Positions 15,436 to 25,056 of a stretch of 49,661 nucleotides of DNA are shown here, piece by piece; within the stretch, counting starts at the first letter, position 1, and each line of letters opens with the position of its first letter. The translations under genes were made by a program, and so were the position numbers. The notes under the pieces were generated by a model. The model was not told where the DNA came from. It worked only from the letters and a program-made list of their open reading frames with translations, and searched no databases. The stretch lies in the NCBI RefSeq assembly GCF_030326305.1, contig NZ_JACAKB010000024.1:1-49661 (forward strand). The letters are read 5' to 3'. Source of the DNA: Myroides odoratimimus (GTDB lineage: Bacteria > Bacteroidota > Bacteroidia > Flavobacteriales > Flavobacteriaceae).

Positions 15436-16842
15436 ATGAGAATGAAGGAATATAAGTATAGTATTTTTACGGATAAAATAGAAGAGGGAATAAATAAAGG
15501 ATTATTAAAGCCTGGAGATAAATTACCTTCTGTTCGTGCTATAAAAAAAGAATACAACTTAAGTATAAGTTCTGTTCAGAGTGGTTATGATTACCTTGTA
15601 TTTAAGGGTTTGGTCACTAGTGTGCCTCGCTCTAGGTATATTGTATCTGATTGTCTTGCGGAACAAAATTTAGAAGTAGAATTACCTATTATCCCTCGCG
15701 ATGCAGTTTTTAGAAAGAAAATACATCTTATAACGAATCCAATAAGTGATACTAGTCAGACAATACTGAATGAAGCGAGTCCATCTGACCTCTTTATTCC
15801 TCAAAAATTAGTTCTCAAAACAATGCAAGAGGTAATAAGAGAAAAAGGAGCATCTTTACTTCGTTATTATCCTAATAATGGGGCAGATGAGCTAAGAGAT
15901 TTATTAGTCAAGAGAGCTGGACTTCATGGAGCTTCCATATCATCAGATGAACTTTTGGTGACTGATGGAGCATTACAAGCACTATATATTGCTTTAAGCT
16001 CTATTACTTCACCTAATGATATTATAGCAGTGGAGAGCCCATGTATCTTCTCTATTTTAGAAGTTATTGCTAGTCTGAAGCTAAAGACAATAGAAATACC
16101 TGTTCGTGCGTATGATGGATTTGATACAGATTATTTAAAAAAGGTCTGTGCAACTAATAATATAAAAGCGATTGTACTAACTCCTAATTTTCATAATCCT
16201 ACTGGAATATTAATGACAGAGGAGAGTAAAAAAGCAGTTTATGAAACCGCTCTATATCACAATGTACCCATCATAGAAAATGATGTTTTTGGCTGTCTTT
16301 ATTTTAAGGGAAGTAGACCCAGTAATATTCGTAACTATGATGAAGCAGGATTAGTAATGACATATTCGTCTTTTTCTAAATCGTTAGCACCAGGTATTAG
16401 GTTAGGATGGTTAGCAGCAGGACAGTTTTTTTCAGAAGCAGAGCGCTTGAAGTTCGCTCTAGGGCGTTCGGTATCTCCTATAAATCAAGAGGTAATGTTA
16501 AAGCTTCTTCAATCTTCAGCTTATGATAAGCATCTTAGAGTTTTTCGTCAGCAATTAGAGCGTCAAGCATTACAGTTGGTGAAGCAATTAATTCATAGTT
16601 TTCCTGATTCTATTCATGTTCAACTTCCACAAGGAGGGTATTGTACATGGGTTCAATTACCTGCACATATAGATATGAACTTTTTCTATAAGCGATGTAC
16701 AGAAGAAGGAGTACAGTTTACACCTGGAGAGACTTTCTCCTTTACAGATGTATACGATAATTGCTTTAGAGCAGTATTCTCTAAACAACTTACTTTACAC
16801 AATCTAGAAGCCATAAGAAGAGTAGGAGAGTCTATATTATAA
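15436..16842 (+). CDS. MocR-type GntR/aminotransferase-like regulator
   Basis: This 468-residue fusion has an N-terminal GntR winged helix (residues 5-70; LKPGDKLPSVRAIKKEYNLS) and a fold-type I aminotransferase-like domain. In the latter, NPTG (about residue 255) and the PLP lysine in YSSFSKSLAPGIRLGW (about residues 315-330) are conserved. MocR proteins are PLP- or amino-acid-sensing regulators that usually control a neighbouring gene. The GNAT-like gene 84 bp downstream on the same strand is the nearest candidate; no divergent target exists. Confidence 0.92.
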   Translation: MRMKEYKYSIFTDKIEEGINKGLLKPGDKLPSVRAIKKEYNLSISSVQSGYDYLVFKGLVTSVPRSRYIVSDCLAEQNLEVELPIIPRDAVFRKKIHLITNPISDTSQTILNEASPSDLFIPQKLVLKTMQEVIREKGASLLRYYPNNGADELRDLLVKRAGLHGASISSDELLVTDGALQALYIALSSITSPNDIIAVESPCIFSILEVIASLKLKTIEIPVRAYDGFDTDYLKKVCATNNIKAIVLTPNFHNPTGILMTEESKKAVYETALYHNVPIIENDVFGCLYFKGSRPSNIRNYDEAGLVMTYSSFSKSLAPGIRLGWLAAGQFFSEAERLKFALGRSVSPINQEVMLKLLQSSAYDKHLRVFRQQLERQALQLVKQLIHSFPDSIHVQLPQGGYCTWVQLPAHIDMNFFYKRCTEEGVQFTPGETFSFTDVYDNCFRAVFSKQLTLHNLEAIRRVGESIL

Positions 16843-16926
16843 GTGATGTACCGATGCTTTTTTAGAATACTGTATCGAAACAAATGGGATAGAAAAGGGT
16901 ATGTTTGTAGATAAACATGAAATAAT

Positions 16927-17442
16927 ATGGATGTAATATCGAAATTCACAATAGGAACTGAAGAAGGACTTGGTATTCTTTTTCAATTAAGAGAAGCTCA
17001 AATAAGAGAAATGTATGCGGATACAGTGGAAATAGAGCAATTAAATCAATATATAACTCAACAATTAAATCATAAAGAAGCTGTATTAGAACTGAATAAT
17101 CTAAGTACACAAATGCTAACAGTATTTAAGCAAGAAGTACCTGCGGGGTTTGTGATGATTAAACAAGTAATACAACCAGAAGTATTAAAGGATAAAAAAG
17201 TTATTAATCTTGAACCTTTTTATATCAATTCTGAGTATAATGAGGAAGAAGTAAGAGAGTCTTTATGGCAAAAGAGTTTATCCTTAACCCGTAATTATGA
17301 CGCAATATGGATAGAGCTTTTACAGAACAACCCTTTAATTCCTTTCTTGAAAGAGTGGGGGTTTGAGATTAATCAAGAGTCTGTTATAGAACCTTTTAAT
17401 AAGCCTTCTTATATCATGATAAGATGGAAATCTAGTGAATAA
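16927..17442 (+). CDS. GNAT-like protein, divergent
   Basis: This 171-residue protein shows the N-terminal GNAT pattern (LREAQIREMYADTVEIEQLN), a central strand AGFVMIKQV and a final FLKEWGFEIN resembling motif B. The acetyl-CoA loop (R/QxxGxG/A) is not kept: the equivalent region reads VRESLWQKSLSLTR. It is therefore either a degenerate acetyltransferase or one with an unusual cofactor loop. It lies downstream of the MocR gene and could be its target. Confidence 0.5.
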   Translation: MDVISKFTIGTEEGLGILFQLREAQIREMYADTVEIEQLNQYITQQLNHKEAVLELNNLSTQMLTVFKQEVPAGFVMIKQVIQPEVLKDKKVINLEPFYINSEYNEEEVRESLWQKSLSLTRNYDAIWIELLQNNPLIPFLKEWGFEINQESVIEPFNKPSYIMIRWKSSE

Positions 17443-17518
17443 GTTCTTTTGATAAAGAGTATATTTTATAAGTTAATTTTGATTATGGCTGTGAACAATT
17501 TGTTTATGGCCATTTTTA

Positions 17519-18322
17519 TTATTGTATGTTGAGGGGCTCAAGCCCTAGAGCTTTTCTTCTCTGATTTACTTTTTTGAGATTATCATAAGGGTATAATATT
17601 AGCTTTCCATTGTCATCATAAGTCGATTGTATTCCATATTTTTGAGGGATTTCTTCGCCTGTAGCTATTTTATCTTGTAAGTAAGCCAAGTGTTTGGGGT
17701 CTAAATAACCTAGTTTTATAGCCTTTTTTATTTGTTTGAAATATTTCTTTTGATATTTAGTATTAGAATGTAATAATATGACAAGAGCATGGTAACTACT
17801 TTCTTTTTTGTTTACTATTGCTGTATGAAAATCACAATGATCAAAGATGTTAAATAATAATCTTTGATTCAGTGCATCAACTTTCAGGTCGATTGTACCA
17901 CTTAATCTATTTTCTTTATCTTTTAGGTAAGCATCTTTTAGAAGATTATCTATTTGGGTACAGTCGATATCTAATTTAGTATTAATAGTGTCAGTATATG
18001 TCCCATAAGTTTGATACAATAGCATAGTCTTTTTAAATGCTATATCTTTTCTAGTGATTTTTCTAAATTTTAAAATTGTAGAATCGTTTTGTTGGTCTAC
18101 GTATCTATCTACAGTATATTTTTTGGGAGAGTATATAGACGCTTGTTCATAATTTATAAGATCATTATTTGGAGATAATATTTTATAAACTTTATCATTA
18201 AGAGCGTCAATTTTTATTAATTCTAGTATTTGTTTATTACTCATTTTTTGATACCTTCTATTTGAGGTACAACTAGTAAAAATTAAAGAGAAGAATAAAA
18301 AGTAACTTATATATCGGAACAT
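17519..18322 (-). CDS. DUF6624-type lipoprotein
   Basis: The 267-residue protein begins with a lipoprotein signal (MFRYISYFLFFSLIFTSC, lipobox FTSC), so it is probably membrane-anchored in the envelope. The C-terminal part fits the DUF6624 pattern: a helical region ending HLAYLQDKIATGEEIPQKYG, then QSTYD...YPYDNLKKVNQRRKALGLEPL. The function of DUF6624 is unknown. A related exported protein lies at 29338-30180. The gene stands alone, downstream in the minus direction of nothing obvious. Confidence 0.6.
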   Translation of the reverse strand: MFRYISYFLFFSLIFTSCTSNRRYQKMSNKQILELIKIDALNDKVYKILSPNNDLINYEQASIYSPKKYTVDRYVDQQNDSTILKFRKITRKDIAFKKTMLLYQTYGTYTDTINTKLDIDCTQIDNLLKDAYLKDKENRLSGTIDLKVDALNQRLLFNIFDHCDFHTAIVNKKESSYHALVILLHSNTKYQKKYFKQIKKAIKLGYLDPKHLAYLQDKIATGEEIPQKYGIQSTYDDNGKLILYPYDNLKKVNQRRKALGLEPLNIQ

Positions 18323-18417
18323 TGTATTTCGTTTTTATAAAGATAATGTTTTTCAATCTTATCTTGTAATGAGTTATTACTGTGTATATAGTATATCTAC
18401 ACTTTTAGTTGAAAAAG

Positions 18418-18447
18418 AGCCAAGTTCCCTCTAGAGAGAACTTGGCT
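18418..18447 (-). terminator. Terminator of the efflux operon
   Basis: AGCCAAGTTC (18418-18427) and GAACTTGGCT (18438-18447) form a perfect 10-bp stem. On the minus strand a T-rich run (complement of 18411-18417) follows, 34 bp after the MFS stop codon. Confidence 0.85.
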
Positions 18448-18480
18448 GGCAGTATAAAAAGCTTAGAAAAAGGAAAAGTA

Positions 18481-20067
18481 TTAATAAGGTATAAAGTCCT
18501 TACTTAGCTTACTAAGAATCTTCTTCGTAGGGGAAGATAACATGACGATTAGAATAATAAATATCAATCCCCAAATAACCCAAGTATAGTAGTCTTGTGA
18601 AGCTCTAGTTATAATCTGTGTATTGATATGATTATTGTAAATTTTAGTGGCTAGCTGAGCTCCTGTGGTGTAATCTTTTCCATCTAGTGTGACATGGTGT
18701 TGTATGTTTTTAAGTGTTTCATTGTTTAATGGATTGGTGGATGCTATATATTCAGATGCTCTATTATAGTGTATACTTTTATTAAATAATTGAAAGTAAT
18801 TGGTAATTCCTATAGTTACAGAAAAGCTTAAAAACCTAAAGCTAATTCCTAAGAATGAAACAGCATTAGATATAGCTGGTGGTATAGAAGTAGCTGCATA
18901 TATTATTAAGGGAATGTGTAAAGCTGCAATGGCAAATCCTTGAATAAAAAAGGGTATGATAAAGCTTTCTTTAGTACCTGTATTAGAGAATAAAAAATAG
19001 ACTTGGATATGATAGATTAACAAAGTTCCAAAACCAAGTAATACAATGTATTTAATCGCAACATCACTTAATAATAATCTGGACACAATTAGCAACCCGG
19101 CTATAGTTCCTAAGGTATTACTGACATAAATACTAGTCAGATGAATAGAAGATACGCCTAATGTCTGTAAATAGGAGTAAGCAAAACCTGTCGTTCCTTT
19201 AAAAAAGTAATAGATCATAATCAAGAGAATACCTAAACAAAAATCTTTATACCTAAAAACAGTTAGATTAATAAAAGGTCTTTTAAGACTGAGTTGTCTC
19301 AAGATGAATAAGATTAACCCTACAACTGTTGTACTAGTTAACAGTCTGATTCTACTGTGTTCTAAATAATTTAATTGTTGTCCATATACAAATATATAGC
19401 CGATAGAACAGATAATAATCGTAAAGTAAATATAACTAATCCAATCTACTTGATATAGAGGGAGTTTTTCTCTAATGTGTACATTATTAGTAATAGTGAG
19501 TAATAGAACAGCTCCCGGTACCTGCAAGATAATCAGTAAGTAAAACATAATATTAAATGAATAGTACTGAAGTATGTAGCTACATACTATTCCACATATC
19601 GGAACAGAAACTAATAAAGTACCATAGAATATAGTGTATCCTATCACACGTGCTCTAGCAGAATTAAGTCTTGGAAAAATAAGATTAAGACAGATGCTAC
19701 AGAATAAAGCACATACAGCTCCTTGTATAAAACGACAAATAAAGAAGATAGTCAAGTCTCTAGTCATAGCACAGATAATATAAGTGATCGTATTAAAGAC
19801 AATACCTAGTAAGAGGTATTGTCTTAAGGAAAAATACTTGACTAATCGATCATCTAGTGGTAAAAAACAAACTAAAGCGCCATACATTAATATTACTGAA
19901 TACTGGACGTCAGAAGCTTCGATACCATAATAACTCATCGTCTCTAGCGTATTGCTATAATAAAAAGCAAATACTGCTAAAGCAGGAAAGAGTATTAAGA
20001 AAATAGTGATACGAATAAGGTAATCTGGTACCCACTCTTTAAAAGTTGGTAGTTTTATGTTTCTCAT
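18481..20067 (-). CDS. MFS drug transporter, EmrB/DHA2-like
   Basis: The 528-residue protein has about 14 hydrophobic helices, as in the DHA2 family. The motif-A region between helices 2 and 3 is modified (FLPLDDRLVKYFSLRQ). Helix 4 carries CRFIQGAVCAL, the family R-x-x-Q-G-x-x-x-A element. A long periplasmic loop with TTGAQLATKIYN precedes the last helix, as in EmrB-type proteins. It would pair with the HlyD-like adaptor and TolC-like channel encoded upstream to export toxic compounds across both membranes. Its start overlaps the adaptor stop by 4 bp, so translation is coupled. The substrate is unknown. Confidence 0.9.
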   Translation of the reverse strand: MRNIKLPTFKEWVPDYLIRITIFLILFPALAVFAFYYSNTLETMSYYGIEASDVQYSVILMYGALVCFLPLDDRLVKYFSLRQYLLLGIVFNTITYIICAMTRDLTIFFICRFIQGAVCALFCSICLNLIFPRLNSARARVIGYTIFYGTLLVSVPICGIVCSYILQYYSFNIMFYLLIILQVPGAVLLLTITNNVHIREKLPLYQVDWISYIYFTIIICSIGYIFVYGQQLNYLEHSRIRLLTSTTVVGLILFILRQLSLKRPFINLTVFRYKDFCLGILLIMIYYFFKGTTGFAYSYLQTLGVSSIHLTSIYVSNTLGTIAGLLIVSRLLLSDVAIKYIVLLGFGTLLIYHIQVYFLFSNTGTKESFIIPFFIQGFAIAALHIPLIIYAATSIPPAISNAVSFLGISFRFLSFSVTIGITNYFQLFNKSIHYNRASEYIASTNPLNNETLKNIQHHVTLDGKDYTTGAQLATKIYNNHINTQIITRASQDYYTWVIWGLIFIILIVMLSSPTKKILSKLSKDFIPY

Positions 20068-21122
20068 GGTTTATCGATATATACATTGGCATTCATTCCT
20101 GCAGATAAATTACTAATCTTAGCCACATTGTCTTTTAGTTTTATTCTTACAGGGATGCGTTGAATTATTTTGACAAAGTTCCCCGTAGCGTTATCAGGAG
20201 GTAGTAAGGAATATCTAGATCCAGTAGCTGGAGAGATAGATTCTATCTCTCCTATAAATTCCATATCGGGAAAAGCGTCTATTGTTATTTTAGCAGATTG
20301 CCCTATTTTAAACTTGCCAATTTGTGTTTCTTTAAAATTCGCTATGATCCATTTACCTCTTTCTTCATTGACGATATAAGAGATTGTTTGACCAGATTGG
20401 ATTAATTGTCCTTCTTGTATAATCTTCTTGCCTATTCGACCAGTATAAGGTGCTGTGATAACAGTATAGCCTAGGTTGAGGTTGCTTTTATCTAAAGTAG
20501 CTTCACTCAACTTTATATTAGATATAGCAGCTATTTTCTGAGCTTTTACATCTTCTATTTTAGACAATGCAGCTTGATAAGCTTGTTTAGCAGCTTGGTA
20601 TTCTGATACTGCTATATCTAGAGCCGTTTTGATATTGTCAAATTGCTGTTGAGTAGTTGATTCTTCTTCGAGTAGATTTTTAAATCGTTTAAACTCTTGT
20701 TGTTGTCTAGTGAGCTTTGCTTTAGCTACTTCTATCTGAACTTTTGTTACTTGTGCATTAGTATGTAGTGTATTGATGTTTGCATCTAGTATGTCGATTT
20801 GAGATTGCGCACTTTGTAGAGAGGCTTTAGCTTCTTGTTGAACAGCTTTATAATCTCTGTTGTCAATTGTGATTAGTGTATCTCCAGCTTTTACTAATTG
20901 ATTTTCTTCAAAGTGTATTGTTTTGATATAACCACCTACTTTGCTATTTATAGGGTTTACATATTGCTCTACTTGAGCATCATTAGTTGATTCATATCTT
21001 AAAAATTCTATTCCCAAAATCATCCCATAGACTGCTAACCCAGCGATGGCTACTAACGCTATTATTTGAGTTATTTTAAGAATGATACGGTCTGTTTTTG
21101 TTATTTTATTATTTGTACTCAT
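20064..21122 (-). CDS. HlyD/EmrA-family membrane-fusion adaptor
   Basis: The 352-residue protein has a single N-terminal transmembrane helix (about residues 13-33). A lipoyl half follows (DAQVEQYVNPINSKVGGYIK, then VKAGDTLITIDNRDY), then a long alpha-helical hairpin (about 85-210) and the second lipoyl and beta-barrel segment (LGYTVITAPYTGRIGKK, FVKIIQRIPVRIKL). This is the EmrA/HlyD layout. It bridges the MFS pump and the outer-membrane channel. It is the middle gene of the operon, 12 bp after tolC-like and 4 bp overlapping the MFS gene. Confidence 0.93.
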   Translation of the reverse strand: MSTNNKITKTDRIILKITQIIALVAIAGLAVYGMILGIEFLRYESTNDAQVEQYVNPINSKVGGYIKTIHFEENQLVKAGDTLITIDNRDYKAVQQEAKASLQSAQSQIDILDANINTLHTNAQVTKVQIEVAKAKLTRQQQEFKRFKNLLEEESTTQQQFDNIKTALDIAVSEYQAAKQAYQAALSKIEDVKAQKIAAISNIKLSEATLDKSNLNLGYTVITAPYTGRIGKKIIQEGQLIQSGQTISYIVNEERGKWIIANFKETQIGKFKIGQSAKITIDAFPDMEFIGEIESISPATGSRYSLLPPDNATGNFVKIIQRIPVRIKLKDNVAKISNLSAGMNANVYIDKP

Positions 21123-21134
21123 AGTTGTTTTTAC

Positions 21135-22466
21135 TTATAAATTACCGATTACCTTTTGTATTTGATAATATTCTATTTTAGCATTTATCTCTGCTGTAGT
21201 GAGGTCGAATTGAGCTTGTAATAGTTGTGTTTCTGCATCTAATAAGTCTGTCAATAAAGACTGTTGATTAAAGTAACTATTTCTGATAATGCGCAATGTT
21301 TCTGTAGTTTGCTTGATGTTCTTTTCAGCAACAGAAATTCTTTGTAACGTTTCTGTATATTTTACATAAGAAGCTCTAAGCTCATTTTTTAACTGATCTA
21401 CTTTTTGTTCTCTTTCTACTTTTTGTTTTGAGATAAAGGACTGCTGGCTTATTTTCTGATGCTTGGTGTGATATAAGTTAGAGATAGGAATATTTAGTTT
21501 AAGACCTACCTGTCCCATACCGTATAAGGCATCAGCATAAGGATATGCTTTACTCTGTGGATAGTTAAAACTGTAATCAGCGAATAGACTTACTTTAGGA
21601 AGTAGTTTCGCTTGGAGCTGTTTTAAATCCAATTCACTTCGTTGAATGTCATTATCTGCTATTTGCAGTTCATAAGCGTTATGCAATGCTTTTTCTAAAT
21701 AAGATTCATAAGATGATTCTAAGTTAATTTCTTCCTTTAAATCCTTATACAATGGTGTTAGAGGGGCTAGTTCATCACGCCCCATTAGCAAATTAAGTTG
21801 CTGTTGGATAATCAGAATGTTGTTTTCTATTTCTGTCAATAGCATTTCATGGTTAGATAAGGTCACCTCAGAACGCAACACATCACTTTTAAGAATAGTA
21901 CCATTCTTATATAGACTGTTAATCTCAGCAAGTTGTTTGTTGTCTTGTTTTATCTCTTTTTCGACAAGATCTTTATAATGTGTATGGCGTATTAGCGTAT
22001 AAAAGAGTTTCGTACTTTCTAGTTTGATTTCAGCTAACGAAAGTTGGAGTAGTGAATGGATAGAGGCTAGAGTTACTTCTTGTATTTTAATCTCTCTGTT
22101 TTTGCTCAGTCCATTGTACAGTATTACATCTGTCGCTAACATTGAACTATAGTTGGTTGAGTTGATCCTAACTGTTGTAGGCTTGTTTAGAAAACCGTCT
22201 TCATATAAGGGCATATCCGATAGTCTACTATAACTACCTTGTAAGTTTATAGTAGGAAGTTGACTCGCTTTTGTATTTTTAATACTTTCTTGTTGCGCTT
22301 TCTCATTTAGCTGTATTGCTTTTGTTTTTTTATGATTCTCTTGCGTAAGTTCCCATATTCTGTCTAAATCAAAAGTGTTTTTATCATCCGTAATAGACTG
22401 GGGTAGTGCTTTTTGACCTATTATGAGCAAAAAGACTATTAGGTATAAAAAGTTGTTCTGTTTCAT
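21135..22466 (-). CDS. TolC-family outer-membrane efflux protein
   Basis: The 443-residue protein has a signal peptide (MKQNNFLYLIVFLLIIGQKALPQ cleaved near Q/S) and two OEP repeats dominated by long helices. Typical features are KNTKASQLPTINLQGSYS, the central NLLMGRDELAPL and DLLDAETQLLQAQFDLTTA near the C-terminus. It forms the trimeric outer-membrane tunnel for the adaptor and pump encoded just downstream. It is the first gene of the operon, and its promoter region (22467-22553) is shared with the divergent AraC regulator. Confidence 0.93.
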   Translation of the reverse strand: MKQNNFLYLIVFLLIIGQKALPQSITDDKNTFDLDRIWELTQENHKKTKAIQLNEKAQQESIKNTKASQLPTINLQGSYSRLSDMPLYEDGFLNKPTTVRINSTNYSSMLATDVILYNGLSKNREIKIQEVTLASIHSLLQLSLAEIKLESTKLFYTLIRHTHYKDLVEKEIKQDNKQLAEINSLYKNGTILKSDVLRSEVTLSNHEMLLTEIENNILIIQQQLNLLMGRDELAPLTPLYKDLKEEINLESSYESYLEKALHNAYELQIADNDIQRSELDLKQLQAKLLPKVSLFADYSFNYPQSKAYPYADALYGMGQVGLKLNIPISNLYHTKHQKISQQSFISKQKVEREQKVDQLKNELRASYVKYTETLQRISVAEKNIKQTTETLRIIRNSYFNQQSLLTDLLDAETQLLQAQFDLTTAEINAKIEYYQIQKVIGNL

Positions 22467-22485
22467 GTATTCTATTTATTTACTG

Positions 22486-22510
22486 CAAAACTAAATTAGA
22501 ATGATTCTAA
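22486..22510. promoter_or_regulatory. Promoter and palindromic operator of the efflux operon
   Basis: On the minus strand TAGTTTTG (22486-22493) is a -7 box for the tolC-like gene. Directly upstream lies TTAGAATGATTCTAA (22496-22510), a perfect palindrome about one base. A repressor or activator bound there would cover the promoter core. The divergent AraC protein is the likely ligand; this is inference. Confidence 0.6.
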
Positions 22511-22553
22511 GTGTTTTATATAACTAGCCAATATTTTACTTATTTTAGCCATT

Positions 22554-23357
22554 ATGGAAATGTTATTACAAACAGAAAAGGAAATAGATCAATACAAGGA
22601 CAGTATCTATATTATGCGAGAGCAATTAGAACACAGGTTTCCTCCTCATAAGCACAATAAGAGTCAGATACTTCTAGTATCTGGTGGGATTGCTTATCTA
22701 AAGACAAAAGAAAGAGAGTATTATATACCAGCTCAGCATTATGTATGGATACCTAAAGGGATGATACACAATGTCAAGTCTAATACTACGGATGTAGTAA
22801 TTCTAAATATCTACTTCTATGAAGAAGATACTGATGTAGAGCATCGCTTTATGGAGCGTTTAGGTATTTACCCAGTGAGTAATTTGATGTATGAGATGTT
22901 AATCTATGCTAGGCAGTGGAAGGGAATTATCCTACCTGATACTTGGGCTTATGAGTTTCTATCTACGATGAAGCACTACATTATGCAGCATCCAGGTAAA
23001 TCATTTTCTATTCAATTGCCTACAACAGAAGAGCCTAAAATGTTGTTGATCACAGAGTATATACAGAAGAATTTAGGAGAAGCATTAACTCTAAATGGAA
23101 TGGCTGAGGTATTTGGCTATAGTGTGAGGACGTTGACGAGATTATTTAAAACTCATTTAGATATTTCGTTTTTGCAATATTTAAAGATGGTAAGAATGAT
23201 TAAAGCAATGGAACTTTTGATGAGTACAGATAAGAATGTGAGTGAAGTAGCCTTCGATGTTGGATATTCTAGCATTGCTGCTTTTAGTAATACTTTTCAG
23301 CAATTGTTTAATGTCAGACCAAGTGATTTCCAGATTTCAATGCACAATATAAAGTAG
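22554..23357 (+). CDS. AraC-family regulator of the efflux operon
   Basis: The 267-residue protein has an N-terminal cupin sensor (HRFPPHKHNKSQILLVSGGI, then YIPAQHYVWIPKGMIHNV). The C-terminal double HTH domain contains LTLNGMAEVFGYSVRTLTRLF and VSEVAFDVGYSSIAAFSNTF. The His-rich cupin start (PPHKHNKSQ) is typical of regulators that sense small aromatic or metal-bound ligands. It is divergent from the tolC-emrA-emrB-like operon with 87 bp between, the usual arrangement for a local regulator. Confidence 0.9.
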   Translation: MEMLLQTEKEIDQYKDSIYIMREQLEHRFPPHKHNKSQILLVSGGIAYLKTKEREYYIPAQHYVWIPKGMIHNVKSNTTDVVILNIYFYEEDTDVEHRFMERLGIYPVSNLMYEMLIYARQWKGIILPDTWAYEFLSTMKHYIMQHPGKSFSIQLPTTEEPKMLLITEYIQKNLGEALTLNGMAEVFGYSVRTLTRLFKTHLDISFLQYLKMVRMIKAMELLMSTDKNVSEVAFDVGYSSIAAFSNTFQQLFNVRPSDFQISMHNIK

Positions 23358-23361
23358 AAAT

Positions 23362-23392
23362 AAACGCTTATAGTTTATAGCTATAAGCGTTT
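23362..23392. terminator. Bidirectional terminator between AraC and SDR genes
   Basis: AAACGCTTATAG (23362-23373) and CTATAAGCGTTT (23381-23392) form a perfect 12-bp stem with a 7-nt loop between convergent genes. Confidence 0.85.
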
Positions 23393-23399
23393 TGTTATT

Positions 23400-24125
23400 T
23401 TAAGCGTTTTGTTTTGTATCTGAGATGATCAGTTCTCGTAATAATACACTCTGAGGTAAGTCGTAAGCAAATTTGATAGTACGTGCTACATCAATAGCTT
23501 GAATACGGTTTGCTCCAGATGATTTCATCCACTCTTTATAGCCCTCTTTAATATCTTCACTGGTTGTGTGGCTTAAGAGCTCTGTTGCTACTGCTCCAGG
23601 CTCAACAGAAATAATACGCACATTATAAGGACTGAGTTCTAGACGAGCAGTTTGTGTTACTCCTCTTACAGCATATTTACTAGCACAGTAGGCAGCGTGA
23701 TTATGAAAGGGTAATACACCAGCTATTGAGGATACATTGATAATAGTCCCTGTTTGTCTATCCTTCATATCTCCCATTACAGCTTGCATACCGTTCATGA
23801 CACCTAATACATTGATATCAAGCATTTGTTTCCATTCTTGAGGATCCTGAGTAGCTAAATCACCTAATAGCATTACACCTGCGTTATTAATTAATAAGTC
23901 AGTCTTGCCATATATTGCTTCAGCTTCACGGATTGCCTTTTCGAAAGCATCTTTATCAGATACATCTACACTTTTGCATAGTGTATTTGGTAGATTTAGA
24001 GCCTCCATCTTTTCCAATCTTCTTGCTAATAGCAATAGAGGATGTCCACTTTGAGCAAATTCTTTTGCTAGTTCCATACCAAATCCTGAGCTAGCACCTG
24101 TGATTACTACTAATTTCTTTTCCAT
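23400..24125 (-). CDS. Short-chain dehydrogenase/reductase
   Basis: The 241-residue classical SDR has the cofactor loop TGASSGFG (residues 9-16). Asp at VDVSDKD binds the nucleotide, NNAG lies at about 85-88, and the catalytic triad is serine in NVSSIAG with YCASK. The Arg following LLARR suggests NADP(H) preference. The C-terminal GYKEWMKSSGANRIQAIDVA fits the YdfG-like serine/3-hydroxy-acid dehydrogenase subgroup. It is monocistronic and convergent with the AraC gene; the substrate is unknown. Confidence 0.92.
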   Translation of the reverse strand: MEKKLVVITGASSGFGMELAKEFAQSGHPLLLLARRLEKMEALNLPNTLCKSVDVSDKDAFEKAIREAEAIYGKTDLLINNAGVMLLGDLATQDPQEWKQMLDINVLGVMNGMQAVMGDMKDRQTGTIINVSSIAGVLPFHNHAAYCASKYAVRGVTQTARLELSPYNVRIISVEPGAVATELLSHTTSEDIKEGYKEWMKSSGANRIQAIDVARTIKFAYDLPQSVLLRELIISDTKQNA

Positions 24126-24376
24126 TGTCTATGAATTGTTTTTATGCAATTTACTGACAAAATTGGTTTTTACCTTTAATGTAGTAGCTTTTTTTTTGAT
24201 ATATTTATCTAGTTATAAGGTGTGTACGATGTAGTATGAAAGGACTTATTCTTTAAAACGATTATTGTGTTTAGCTATACAAATCTTATTAAAAATATTT
24301 TAGAAAGATTGTGCTTTATCAAGTTTACTAAAGAGGTTTTATAATACCTTCGTATAAAGGAGTTAAACTTATAGAG
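24126..24376. other. Gene-free divergent interval
   Basis: This spacer separates the divergent SDR and 24377 genes. It is AT-rich; no RNA gene, repeat or convincing complete promoter was recognised. Confidence 0.4.
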
Positions 24377-24694
24377 ATGAGATTTATAAACGCAATAGAA
24401 TTACCACCATTCAATTATGCTAAAAGCGACTATCAGAGTCCTATAGGTAGTACTACAGAGTGCCCAAAAGAGTGGAAAGCTTACTGGCACAGAAGTTTGT
24501 CAGATAGTAGTCTAGGGCATTTAGTAGTCATAAAAGAAGGTTCTTTTTTAGTGGATGTAAACTCTATGGATGAAGATGCTCTATCTGTAGTTATAGAGAA
24601 GGAATTAGAGGAGATAGAGCTAGAAGAATATGAGGATCAAATCGCTAAATTAGTAGGTGGTATCGTTGTTATAGAGGGAGAGGTAATTCTTTAA
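24377..24694 (+). CDS. Hypothetical acidic protein
   Basis: This 105-residue protein is of unknown function. It is strongly acidic in its second half (EDALSVVIEKELEEIELEEY) and contains WKAYWHRSLSDSSLGHLVVI in the centre. There is no signal peptide or membrane helix. It is followed after 6 bp by another small acidic protein gene, so the two form a pair. Small acidic proteins of this kind can be immunity proteins, but no toxin is adjacent. Confidence 0.55.
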   Translation: MRFINAIELPPFNYAKSDYQSPIGSTTECPKEWKAYWHRSLSDSSLGHLVVIKEGSFLVDVNSMDEDALSVVIEKELEEIELEEYEDQIAKLVGGIVVIEGEVIL

Positions 24695-24700
24695 GAACCA

Positions 24701-25027
24701 ATGTGCTGTTGTGATATGGATAGTTGTAGAGATTGGTTAGCAATAGTTGACAGTGAAGAGGATACTTGGATACAGTTATGGATAGGGCATCCGTGGGTGT
24801 TTTATAGGAGAAGAGACGGAAAGGTAGAGTTCTCAGATTATACAAACGATATGCTTGAAGACGATGAGATAAGAGTAAAATGGAGTATTATAGAAGAGGA
24901 CTTAGTAAAAGAGTTAGAACAATTAGATCTAGAATTAGCTATCTTTAAACAGAAGGTAAATAATGTATTAATCAAAAAGGGATTTACAGAGGCAGACAAT
25001 ATGGCTACCCTAATGGTAGGAGTATAA
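24701..25027 (+). CDS. Hypothetical small protein with Cys-rich start
   Basis: This 108-residue protein begins MCCCDMDSCRDWLAIVD and contains LWIGHPWVFYRRRDGKVEFS before an acidic helical tail. The N-terminal cysteines could bind metal, though this is only a composition-based remark. It is the second gene of a likely operon with the acidic protein 6 bp upstream, and the AraC gene begins 29 bp downstream. I do not recognise it. Confidence 0.5.
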   Translation: MCCCDMDSCRDWLAIVDSEEDTWIQLWIGHPWVFYRRRDGKVEFSDYTNDMLEDDEIRVKWSIIEEDLVKELEQLDLELAIFKQKVNNVLIKKGFTEADNMATLMVGV

Positions 25028-25056
25028 TAAAGATAAAAATACATGATACAGAAGAG

